In this document: positions 1-5,614 of the stretch, piece after piece
Numbering within the stretch: position 1 is the first letter of the stretch
How the letters are laid out: every line of letters starts with the position of its first letter
Assembly: GCA_050743125.1 (NCBI GenBank)
Contig: JBOGEB010000122.1
Coordinates: 1-13,174 of the forward strand
Source of the DNA: JBOGEB01 sp050743125
Lineage (GTDB): Bacteria > Actinomycetota > Nitriliruptoria > Euzebyales > Egibacteraceae
Length of the DNA stretch: 13,174 bases
Direction: 5' to 3'
Translations under genes and position numbers: made by a program
Notes under the pieces: model-generated
Seen by the model: the letters and a program-made list of their open reading frames with translations, nothing else
The model's database searches: none
Told to the model about the DNA's origin: nothing

Positions 1-106
1 CGTCCCCCCGGACCCCCTCACAGCGATCGGGGGCGTCCCCCCGGACCCCCTCACAGCGATCGGGGGCGTCCCCCCGGACCCCCTCACAGCGATCGGGGGC
101 GTCCCC
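1..106. repeat. 33-bp tandem repeat array, three units plus a partial fourth
   Basis: Three identical 33-bp units start at 1, 34 and 67. A fourth begins at 100 and diverges after seven bases into the inverted-repeat element at 104-168. Each unit contains ACCCCCTCACAG followed by GATCGGGGG, so a short C5/G5 hairpin can form. The core CCCCCTCACAG reappears once more at 130-140 inside the neighbouring element, which suggests that the array grew by slippage or amplification from that element. The array runs off the left edge of the window, so the real copy number is unknown. There are no unique spacers, so this is not a CRISPR array. Confidence 0.9.
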
Positions 107-168
107 AGGGTCCCCTCTGGGGTTCCGAACCCCCTCACAGTCAACGGAACTTTCCGCTTGGACCACCA
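104..168 (-). repeat. Dispersed inverted-repeat element, copy A
   Basis: These 65 bases match the reverse complement of 8780-8844 with about seven mismatches and one single-base gap, by hand alignment. The shared outer part reads TGGTCCAAGCGG then AAGTTCCG on the minus strand, and similarity stops sharply outside it. The inner part holds a perfect hairpin, GGGGTTC/GAACCCC at 119-125 and 127-133. A sharp outer edge, internal hairpins and a purely intergenic position fit the end of a mobile element or a MITE-like repeat. No transposase is present. The inner side continues into the tandem array at 1-106. Confidence 0.8.
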
Positions 169-221
169 GGTGAGTTATCACCGGGGACGTGGGGCGGGCT
201 GGCGGTCCACCGGCGCGCTGG

Positions 222-265
222 CGCAGGTCAGCGCGCTCGCTGCGCACAGGGGACGCAACCCAGCA
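222..265 (+). pseudogene. Decayed duplicate of the 5' flank and 5' end of the tRNA at 2379
   Basis: Bases 222-261 align with 2351-2391. They share CGCAGGTCAGCG, then a variable stretch, then CAGGGGACG at 247-255 and CCCA at 259-262, with one single-base gap and a handful of mismatches. The shared part covers about 28 bp upstream of the tRNA plus its 5' acceptor strand GGGGACG and the start of the D arm. Downstream, no matching anticodon arm, TTCGAAT T-loop or CGTCCCC 3' acceptor strand is present. I read it as a truncated tRNA copy, possibly left by an integration or recombination event at the tRNA. Confidence 0.45.
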
Positions 266-575
266 GCAGGCACCCGTCAAGGGCTTGCTCGACCCGGGTG
301 AGCGAGGCCCACACTCCTCCCGCACGACGCCGAGGCAGGTGTCGAGCAGCGCGTTTGCCGTGTCGTGATCGCCGAGTACCGCAGGTGCCGCCGGACGTTC
401 ACAGCGGGCTGTCTTCGCCTTTCGCGTCGGCAGCCGCTGAACTCATGCGGCTGTTCCAGGACCTGCGTCAGGAGGTCTGGACTCAGGCTGCCAGCAGGCG
501 GTTACGCGCAGTGAACCGATGAGGGCGCTCAACCCGCCAAGTGGGACGGGGGGCGGACAGCGGCAGGGAAAGCTC

Positions 576-660
576 ATGGCCGCCGCTCGCCAATTCTGAT
601 GGCCGCCACTGGGAACTTTCGTGGTCGTCTACGGGAGGAATTTCCCATGTCCGCCGACAT
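576..660. repeat. Periodic repeat block resembling multi-copy insertion-sequence ends
   Basis: ATGGCCGCC occurs at 576-584 and again at 599-607. A degenerate copy, GTGGTCGTC, lies at 621-629 and another, ATGTCCGCC, at 647-655, giving spacings of 23, 22 and 26 bp. Between copies runs a second repeated motif of the form GGGA followed by a T-rich triplet or quadruplet (611-619, 633-643). The last part holds the small palindrome TGTCCGCCGACA at 649-660. Several 20-odd-bp repeats in a row are typical of the transposase-binding ends of IS21-family elements. The assignment to IS21 is from memory of such ends and is only inference, since no istA or istB is present here. Confidence 0.4.
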
Positions 661-850
661 CTGTCATCTCGCCTGTCCGCAAAGTCACATACGTCAGCGT
701 GGGACTGCTGGCATCCGCTCACCTTGACTCACCATATTTCTGCGCCACATGACCTTGCAGGTTACACACAGTGAACTAATGCAACCCCTTGCTCACCGAT
801 TAAAGTTCTGTTACCTTATGATGGTCTTAACTATGTGACGGGCCACTCCT

Positions 851-910
851 GTAGCTGCACCACCGACGATCCAGCTACGGAGTATGAGACTAGGCGGCCT
901 GGCTGGCCGC
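851..910 (+). other. Two hairpins in the possible leader of the 1079 gene
   Basis: GTAGCTG at 851-857 pairs with CAGCTAC at 872-878 over a 14-nt loop. GCGGCC at 894-899 pairs with GGCCGC at 905-910 over a 5-nt loop. They lie 170-230 nt before the ATG at 1079, so they could fold in its 5' untranslated RNA. I looked for the conserved bases of the manganese yybP-ykoY riboswitch and did not find them. No T-run follows either hairpin. A regulatory role is only a possibility. Confidence 0.2.
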
Positions 911-1078
911 GATCCCCGCATCGTTCCACGCATTATTCAGGGGACCTTATGCCCTGCTCTGGACCCTATTACTGGAGGACAAGTACGCCCATAACACTAC
1001 CGGTTCGTGCTGGCGTGCCCGTCGATATCGTTTTTGCCTCAAGCACCCGAGATTGATCACGTAAGGAAGGAGCGCCCA

Positions 1079-1873
1079 ATGGGCGATAGTGCATTGTGGA
1101 GCTTGCTGGCCGCGGCCTTCATCGCCGCGTTCGTGGAGGGCGTCGAGGCGCTGACCGTCGTGCTGGCCATAGGGACCAGCCGGAGCTGGCGATCCGCGCT
1201 GACGGGTGTCGCCGCAGCGTTGGTCACGCTGGCAGCGGCCACTGCCGCCGCCGGCTATGCGCTGAAGACCTGGCTGCGACCCGATGTGTTGCACCTGGTC
1301 GTTGGGATTCTGCTGCTGATGTTGGGCCTGCAGTGGCTGCGCAAGGCGATCCTGCGCCGCGCGGGGCTCAAGGCGTTGCACGACGAGGACGCCGAGTTCG
1401 CCAAGCAGACCGAGCTGGCCCGCCGCGCCGGTGCGGAGCGGAGGTTTACGCTGGACTGGTACGCGTTTGTGGGGTCTTTCAATATCGTCTTGATGGAAGG
1501 TCTCGAGGCCGTCCTCATCGTCTTCGGGCTCATCGCCACGGGCGTACCCGCCCTGACAGCGGCGGCGGCGTCCGGCAGTGCCGGACTGGCCGTGGTGGTC
1601 CTGGGCGTGTTTGCGAAGGGCCCGCTGTCGCGGGTGCCGGAGAACACCCTGAAGTACGTCGTGGGGCTGATGCTCTCCTCCTGGGGCACGTACTGGGCGG
1701 TGGAGGGCCTGGGCGTTTGGCGCGGCGGCGAGGCCCTGTCCTGGCCAATCGGGATCTATGCGGTGTTCGTGCTCTTCGCCAGCTACTTCGTCGTCTCCCG
1801 CATCCTGGTGGCGTTGGTGCCCCGCATCGCCCGTACGCAGGAGGCCTATGCCCCGGCCACGAACGGCCAGTGA
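1079..1873 (+). CDS. COG4280-type multi-pass membrane protein, putative transporter
   Basis: The product is a 264-aa integral membrane protein with about six or seven hydrophobic segments. I chose ATG 1079 because AAGGAG at 1067-1072 sits 6 nt before it; the upstream in-frame ATG at 1007 has no such site and adds a non-hydrophobic N-terminus. Two internal halves carry related acidic motifs within membrane segments, EGVEALTVV near residues 19-27 and EGLEAVLIV in the middle. These recall the EGLE motif of FTR1-type iron permeases. The segment PENTLKYVVGLMLSSWGTYW is characteristic of COG4280, a family of unknown function. An ion-transport role is inferred from the paired acidic motifs only. A small membrane protein follows 12 nt after the stop and is probably co-transcribed. 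The strong Shine-Dalgarno site contrasts with the leaderless style of several other genes here. Confidence 0.85.
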   Translation: MGDSALWSLLAAAFIAAFVEGVEALTVVLAIGTSRSWRSALTGVAAALVTLAAATAAAGYALKTWLRPDVLHLVVGILLLMLGLQWLRKAILRRAGLKALHDEDAEFAKQTELARRAGAERRFTLDWYAFVGSFNIVLMEGLEAVLIVFGLIATGVPALTAAAASGSAGLAVVVLGVFAKGPLSRVPENTLKYVVGLMLSSWGTYWAVEGLGVWRGGEALSWPIGIYAVFVLFASYFVVSRILVALVPRIARTQEAYAPATNGQ

Positions 1874-1885
1874 GGAGGTTGAGCC

Positions 1886-2095
1886 ATGCGTTTTATCGTG
1901 AAGTTCGCACGGTTCTGGTATAACTTCATCATCGGCGACGACTGGAAGATCGCCATCGCCGTGCTCGTCGCACTGCTCACAGGAGGGGCGCTGCTGGCGG
2001 CTGGCACGCCCAACGCCGTGCTCCTCCCCGTAACCGGCCTGCTCATCGTGGTCACGTTCACGATTGTGGTCATCCTCGACGTACACACAGGATGA
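1886..2095 (+). CDS. Small two-helix membrane protein, partner of the COG4280 protein
   Basis: The gene encodes 69 residues. A basic, aromatic N-terminus (MRFIVKFARFWYNFIIGDDW) precedes two hydrophobic helices, about residues 21-40 and 44-65, joined by a short AAGTPN turn. GGAGG at 1874-1878 lies 7 nt before the ATG and begins inside the stop codon of the upstream gene, so the two are probably translated from one message. From memory, similar short proteins with an N-terminal GDDW motif sit next to COG4280 genes in other actinobacteria. It may be an accessory subunit. No biochemical function is known to me. Confidence 0.8.
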   Translation: MRFIVKFARFWYNFIIGDDWKIAIAVLVALLTGGALLAAGTPNAVLLPVTGLLIVVTFTIVVILDVHTG

Positions 2096-2172
2096 TGACC
2101 CACCGAGTTCGGGCGAGTCGTCGAAGGCAAGCGTGCCAACGCATGAATCGATGAGATGCGTCGCTGAAGTTC
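2096..2172. other. Short spacer before the terminator hairpin
   Basis: These 77 bases follow the stop codon of the small membrane protein. I see no gene and no clear signal in them. Confidence 0.5.
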
Positions 2173-2220
2173 TTTGTGGGCTGGATCCGCGCAGAATACC
2201 GTGCGGATCCAGCCCACAAG
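2173..2220. terminator. Strong hairpin closing the 1079-2095 operon
   Basis: Seventeen bases at 2174-2190 (TTGTGGGCTGGATCCGC) are perfectly complementary to 2203-2219, around a 12-nt loop. The position, about 80 nt after the last stop codon of the plus-strand operon, fits a transcription terminator. There is no T-run on either side, as is common in high-GC actinobacteria. The arms contain GGATCC, and GCGGATCCAG recurs at 2470-2479. A protein-binding palindrome is a less likely alternative. Confidence 0.5.
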
Positions 2221-2378
2221 CGGTTGGCCTTGCTCGCCGGTGACGCCGCCGTGCGGTAGGGGGCGGGCCGGCCTGGGGGGCGCATGGTCACCAGCCGGTC
2301 ACGGAGCTGGGGTCCGGGAGGGGGCGCCTGACCACGTGGCCCAGCGCTTCCGCAGGTCAGCGGGCTATGCTGCTCGCA

Positions 2379-2454
2379 GGGGACGTAGCCCAATAGGTAT
2401 GAGGCGCTCCACTTAAAATGGATGCTCGTGTGGGTTCGAATCCCACCGTCCCCA
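2379..2454 (+). tRNA. tRNA-like gene with UAA anticodon and short variable loop (nominally tRNA-Leu)
   Basis: The acceptor strands GGGGACG (2379-2385) and CGTCCCC (2447-2453) pair over seven of seven bases, with discriminator A2454. The T arm is perfect: GTGGG (2430-2434), loop TTCGAAT, CCCAC (2442-2446). The D arm has three pairs (GCC 2388-2390 with GGC 2403-2405) and the expected GG at 2396-2397. The anticodon stem is CTCCA/TGGAT with a C-T mismatch at the outer pair and loop CTTAAAA. The anticodon is therefore 2414-2416 UAA, which reads the leucine codon UUA. The variable loop is only 6 nt (2424-2429), whereas bacterial tRNA-Leu is class II with a long variable arm. No CCA is encoded. It may be a diverged or mischarged tRNA, a mobile-element tRNA, or a pseudogene. 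Confidence 0.7.
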
Positions 2455-2481
2455 CGGCGAGTGACCAGCGCGGATCCAGGC

Positions 2482-3621
2482 TCAGCGGACCTCGGGGCCG
2501 GCCGTCTCGGCCGTGGGACGAACAGCGCCGTGGCGGTGCTTCTCCAGGAACTGGACAAATCGTGGGAAGATGTCTTGATGGCAGTTTTTGCCCATGAAGG
2601 GGTCTTGATGACCGTAGCCGTCGAACACCTGTAACTCGTGCCTGCCGGGCACCAGCTGCTCCAGCCGCTCGTAGCAGACGATGTTCGAGTTGGTGAATAC
2701 GTGGTTCTTGTCACCGGTGACGAACAGGACCGGCGTCTCGATCTCGGTGGCGTATGCGAAGTAGTCATCGGGCAGCCGGCCGTAGGTGGGATCTTCCGGG
2801 TCGTATTTGACCGCGTTGCCCGCCTCTACCATCTTCCGGACGTGCCGGTAGTAGTGCATGCTGACGGCCCCGTACAGGTCTCCCCCGCGCCAATGCGTAA
2901 CGTCTTCCATGTTGGCGTGGTTGTAGAGGGCCGGCCAGCCCGTGCCCCACATGATGCTGAGCATGTGACAGGCGGGCACGTCACATTCACGGTGGAAGGC
3001 CGACACCAGCCGGGAAACCATTTCGCCCCTGGTGAAACCCGGGTCTTCCCGCCACCTCGGATTGAAGTAAGGGAACCCTAGGACGTACTCGATGAGGAAG
3101 GGCGCAAAGCGCAGTTTCATATGTGACCACTTCGGCACCCGGGGCGTCAGCGCCACACTGTTGGAGATCACGCTGGTGACGCCGTCGACCGCTTTTCCGA
3201 AAAGGCTCATCATGAACGACACCGAGCCGAGGCAGTGGCAGATGACGTGGATCGGCCGGTCGCCTACGTGTTGGCGTATGACCTCGAAAGCGGGGGGGTA
3301 GTCGAACAGGGCAATGTCGTCCATGTTGTAGCGGGTCTTGAACAGGTTGTAAGAGTGCCGGTTGCTCATCCGAAAGTCCAGGCACCAGACGTCGGTGAAG
3401 CCATGATCGAGCAGATAGCTCACCAGGTTGTAGTGTTCCGGCATGATGAACATGTCGGTTGACGTGGTCAGGCCGTGGATGATGAGGACCGCCTCTCCAG
3501 CCTCCTCCCGTTGAAACCGCAACATGCTTAGGCCCAGCTTGTCCTGGGTGGCGAAGTAGTGCGTGCTGATCTTGGCGTCCTTCACCCCCTCAAGGGTGTA
3601 GAGGGGAATCTCACGTTTCAT
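2482..3621 (-). CDS. Alpha/beta hydrolase with cysteine nucleophile, cholesterol-oxidase-associated type
   Basis: The product is a 379-aa soluble alpha/beta-hydrolase. I chose ATG 3621 because GAAGGAG sits 6 nt upstream; a GTG at 3636 would add five residues. It overlaps the upstream gene by 11 nt, which implies translational coupling. The oxyanion HG is at residues 49-50. The nucleophile elbow reads CHCLGS, placing Cys130 where most relatives have Ser. The likely acid is Asp304 (VTGDKNHVF) and the base His338 in GYGHQDPF. The HC-x-G elbow and GYGHQD motif resemble the C-terminal hydrolase domain fused to some bacterial cholesterol-oxidase-like GMC enzymes; here it stands alone. It is the last gene of the operon. 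Possible roles are a thioesterase or a C-C or ester hydrolase on a lipid intermediate; the substrate is unknown. Confidence 0.85.
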   Translation of the reverse strand: MKREIPLYTLEGVKDAKISTHYFATQDKLGLSMLRFQREEAGEAVLIIHGLTTSTDMFIMPEHYNLVSYLLDHGFTDVWCLDFRMSNRHSYNLFKTRYNMDDIALFDYPPAFEVIRQHVGDRPIHVICHCLGSVSFMMSLFGKAVDGVTSVISNSVALTPRVPKWSHMKLRFAPFLIEYVLGFPYFNPRWREDPGFTRGEMVSRLVSAFHRECDVPACHMLSIMWGTGWPALYNHANMEDVTHWRGGDLYGAVSMHYYRHVRKMVEAGNAVKYDPEDPTYGRLPDDYFAYATEIETPVLFVTGDKNHVFTNSNIVCYERLEQLVPGRHELQVFDGYGHQDPFMGKNCHQDIFPRFVQFLEKHRHGAVRPTAETAGPEVR

Positions 3622-5605
3622 ACGATGCTCCTTCACTTGAGTACTCGGCTACTCCTGCGGCGTCGGAGTAGAAGAAGTTCGGGTCGACACGGTTGCGCCG
3701 GGCAGGATCCTTCGAGGTGCGGCTGTGCATGTAGCGGAAGCCCTGCTGCTCGATGCACAGGTCGTCGAGCCGGTTGACCAACGCTTCCAAAACCTCATCG
3801 GTCATGCCCTGACGGTCGATCCCGCAGTAGAACATAAGCTCACAGAACTGGTCGTGCGGCGTCCCCTGCGCGAGGTACAGGGAGCGAATGCTTTTCACAT
3901 ACACAGAGACGAAGGTGAAACACTTGCGGCTTCTGCGGAATTCGAGCATCAGGTCGTAGCTCGCCCGGAAGAGGCTGCGGTAGCGCTCCAGGGGAGCGAC
4001 GACAATGAACATCCGGGTAGGGTCGCCGACCGTGGAGTCAAGGATCTTGTCGGTGAAGAACTCGACGTTCTTCATCGTGGCGTACGTAGGGCTGAAAAGG
4101 ACCCCGGTCATGCCCACGTACTTGAGGGCTCGGTCGAGCCTTCGGGGGAGACGGCCAGCGACGTAGCCAATGCCGTGCAGGTAATTGTAGGCGATCCGGT
4201 CCCTGAGCCGGTTGTAGGGGGATTGCTCCGTAGCGTGGTAAGCCGAGAACTGCCCGAGCCCGAAGCTGCGGCCGGCCGGCAAGGGAAAATCGACCCAAAC
4301 CCCTCGCTCCATCAGGACCTCGCCAGGGTCACGGATACAGCTCCAAGACCCTTCGATGAACTCATCGACGTCACGGTAGTGCGTCTCATGGTTCTCCAGA
4401 ACGGTGCGGTACTTGTCGGCCTGAATGATCCGCACGGTGAGCGTGGCGATGACCCCGTGGCGACCGAGCCCGGTCAACACTTTGAGGAAGTGCTCCGGCC
4501 TCTCGGCCCTGCTGCACGTGATCAGCTCGCCGTCCCACGTGACGTACTCCAGGCGCTCGACCGTGTCGACGAACAGGCCGAAGCGATGCGACGCCGGGCT
4601 GATCCCTCCGACCGAGGCAAACCCACCCACCGTGATGTGGTTGTGGTCACCGATAATGGGCAAGCCCAGCCCCATGGTCGCCAGGTGGTCGTCCAGCTCG
4701 GCCGCGACCATCCCGGCCTGGACGGTCGCGGTCATCTCGTCTTCGTCGATCTCGAGGATCCTGTTCAGCTTCTCGGTGACCAGCACGGTGCCGTGATCTG
4801 CCAGCACGAGATCGTTGCTGGAATGGCCCTTGCTCCGGATCACCAACCGCTCGCCGAGCGACCTCGCCTCGTTGACGACCTTGACGAGGTCTTCGGTCGT
4901 CTGGGGGAGGTACACCTTGAGCGGGAATTTGGGCTTCGCGAACGGGTCCCCGACTCGTCCCCAGTCGTAGCCGAGGCTGTCGAGGCTGTCGTGGGTGAAG
5001 GTCTCGTGGCTCGTGATGCTCTCGAGCCAAGGCGCCGACCCACGTTTGGGGTCCAGCGCTCGGGCGACGGCAGACGTCCGGACGTGCGGGTTGATCCGCG
5101 CGTTCGGCAGGCTGGTCCTCCCAATGGCTCTGAAGGGTTCGGCATCGACCCCCCTCTCGACGGTCACGGCGTCGTGGTCCGCCTCGGCGCGCGCCTTCAG
5201 CGCCTGGTCGAGCGCCCTGTACCCGCGCAAGACGGTCCTTCGCAGCAGCGGCACGAGCAGCGGGGCCAACAATCCGGTGCCGGTCTCCGATTGGACGAAG
5301 CGTGCCTGAGACTGACCGCGTGGCTCGAAGCGAAAGACCCGCTCGACCTCGAACAGGCCTGGAATCCGTTGACGCAGCTGCCACCGCAGCTCGCGCTCCG
5401 GCTCGACGACGGTCACCGTTGGGCGCAGCGTCACCAGGCGTCTGCCCAGCGCCAGCTTGATCAGCAGGCGGGTCCCGGGGACGAGGCGCCCGGACGCATG
5501 GCGGATGAGCGGGTTCCAGGACGGGAACGAGGCAAAGTCGGTGAACTCCCGCCAGACCTTGTCAGCTGACGCCTCGATGTCGACCGCGGAACGAAGCTCC
5601 CCCAT
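3611..5605 (-). CDS. SRPBCC domain fused to FAD-linked (VAO-type) oxidase
   Basis: The product is 664 aa. Residues 1-145 form an SRPBCC (polyketide cyclase/START-like) fold, starting with an IEASADKVWREFTDF pattern typical of the family; such domains bind hydrophobic ligands. A linker follows to about residue 225. A PCMH-type FAD-binding domain covers about 228-400, with RSKGHSSNDL at 257-266. His261 sits where VAO-family oxidases (alditol and gulonolactone oxidase) carry 8-alpha-histidyl FAD, so covalent flavin is likely. GDHNHITVGGFASVGG at 319-334 is the second FAD loop. The C-terminal 260 residues form the substrate cap. ATG 5605 has AGGGGG upstream and lies 9 nt after the SDR stop. No signal peptide is seen, so it should act in the cytosol. 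Substrate is unknown; a DHCR24-like role on a sterol or isoprenoid is one option. Confidence 0.85.
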   Translation of the reverse strand: MGELRSAVDIEASADKVWREFTDFASFPSWNPLIRHASGRLVPGTRLLIKLALGRRLVTLRPTVTVVEPERELRWQLRQRIPGLFEVERVFRFEPRGQSQARFVQSETGTGLLAPLLVPLLRRTVLRGYRALDQALKARAEADHDAVTVERGVDAEPFRAIGRTSLPNARINPHVRTSAVARALDPKRGSAPWLESITSHETFTHDSLDSLGYDWGRVGDPFAKPKFPLKVYLPQTTEDLVKVVNEARSLGERLVIRSKGHSSNDLVLADHGTVLVTEKLNRILEIDEDEMTATVQAGMVAAELDDHLATMGLGLPIIGDHNHITVGGFASVGGISPASHRFGLFVDTVERLEYVTWDGELITCSRAERPEHFLKVLTGLGRHGVIATLTVRIIQADKYRTVLENHETHYRDVDEFIEGSWSCIRDPGEVLMERGVWVDFPLPAGRSFGLGQFSAYHATEQSPYNRLRDRIAYNYLHGIGYVAGRLPRRLDRALKYVGMTGVLFSPTYATMKNVEFFTDKILDSTVGDPTRMFIVVAPLERYRSLFRASYDLMLEFRRSRKCFTFVSVYVKSIRSLYLAQGTPHDQFCELMFYCGIDRQGMTDEVLEALVNRLDDLCIEQQGFRYMHSRTSKDPARRNRVDPNFFYSDAAGVAEYSSEGASYET

Positions 5606-5614
5606 GTCGCCCCC

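Larger units (their letters stand above)
266..1078. other. Long stretch without a supportable gene
   Basis: Short open frames occur here (for example 298-522 plus and 541-774 plus). None has a recognisable domain or a convincing ribosome binding site, and their composition is arginine/proline/serine-rich as in GC-rich shadow frames. The stretch holds the IS-end-like repeat block at 576-660. It also holds the least GC-rich part of the window (about 720-850), where a TATGAT box at 817-822 could be a -10 element but lacks a good -35. Two hairpins lie at 851-910. It may be a graveyard of mobile-element remnants plus the long leader of the membrane-protein gene at 1079. Confidence 0.6.

Noticed and set aside
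1..106. CRISPR array
   Set aside because: The units are joined head to tail with no unique spacers, and no cas gene is present.
298..522. Possible 74-aa protein
   Set aside because: There is no domain or ribosome binding site, and the composition is Arg/Pro/Ala-rich. It may contain a relic but I cannot support a gene.
851..1078. yybP-ykoY manganese riboswitch before a transporter gene
   Set aside because: The conserved loop sequences of that riboswitch are not visible; only two plain hairpins are.
947..2086. 379-codon open frame on the minus strand
   Set aside because: It is antisense to both membrane-protein genes and is rich in His, Gln, Asp and Arg as such shadows are.
3725..5569. 614-codon open frame on the plus strand
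   Set aside because: It lies opposite the SRPBCC-FAD oxidase, has no recognisable domain, and its composition is that of an antisense frame in high-GC DNA.
4900..5605. Separate stand-alone SRPBCC gene
   Set aside because: The reading frame is continuous with the FAD oxidase, and no stop, start or ribosome binding site separates the two.
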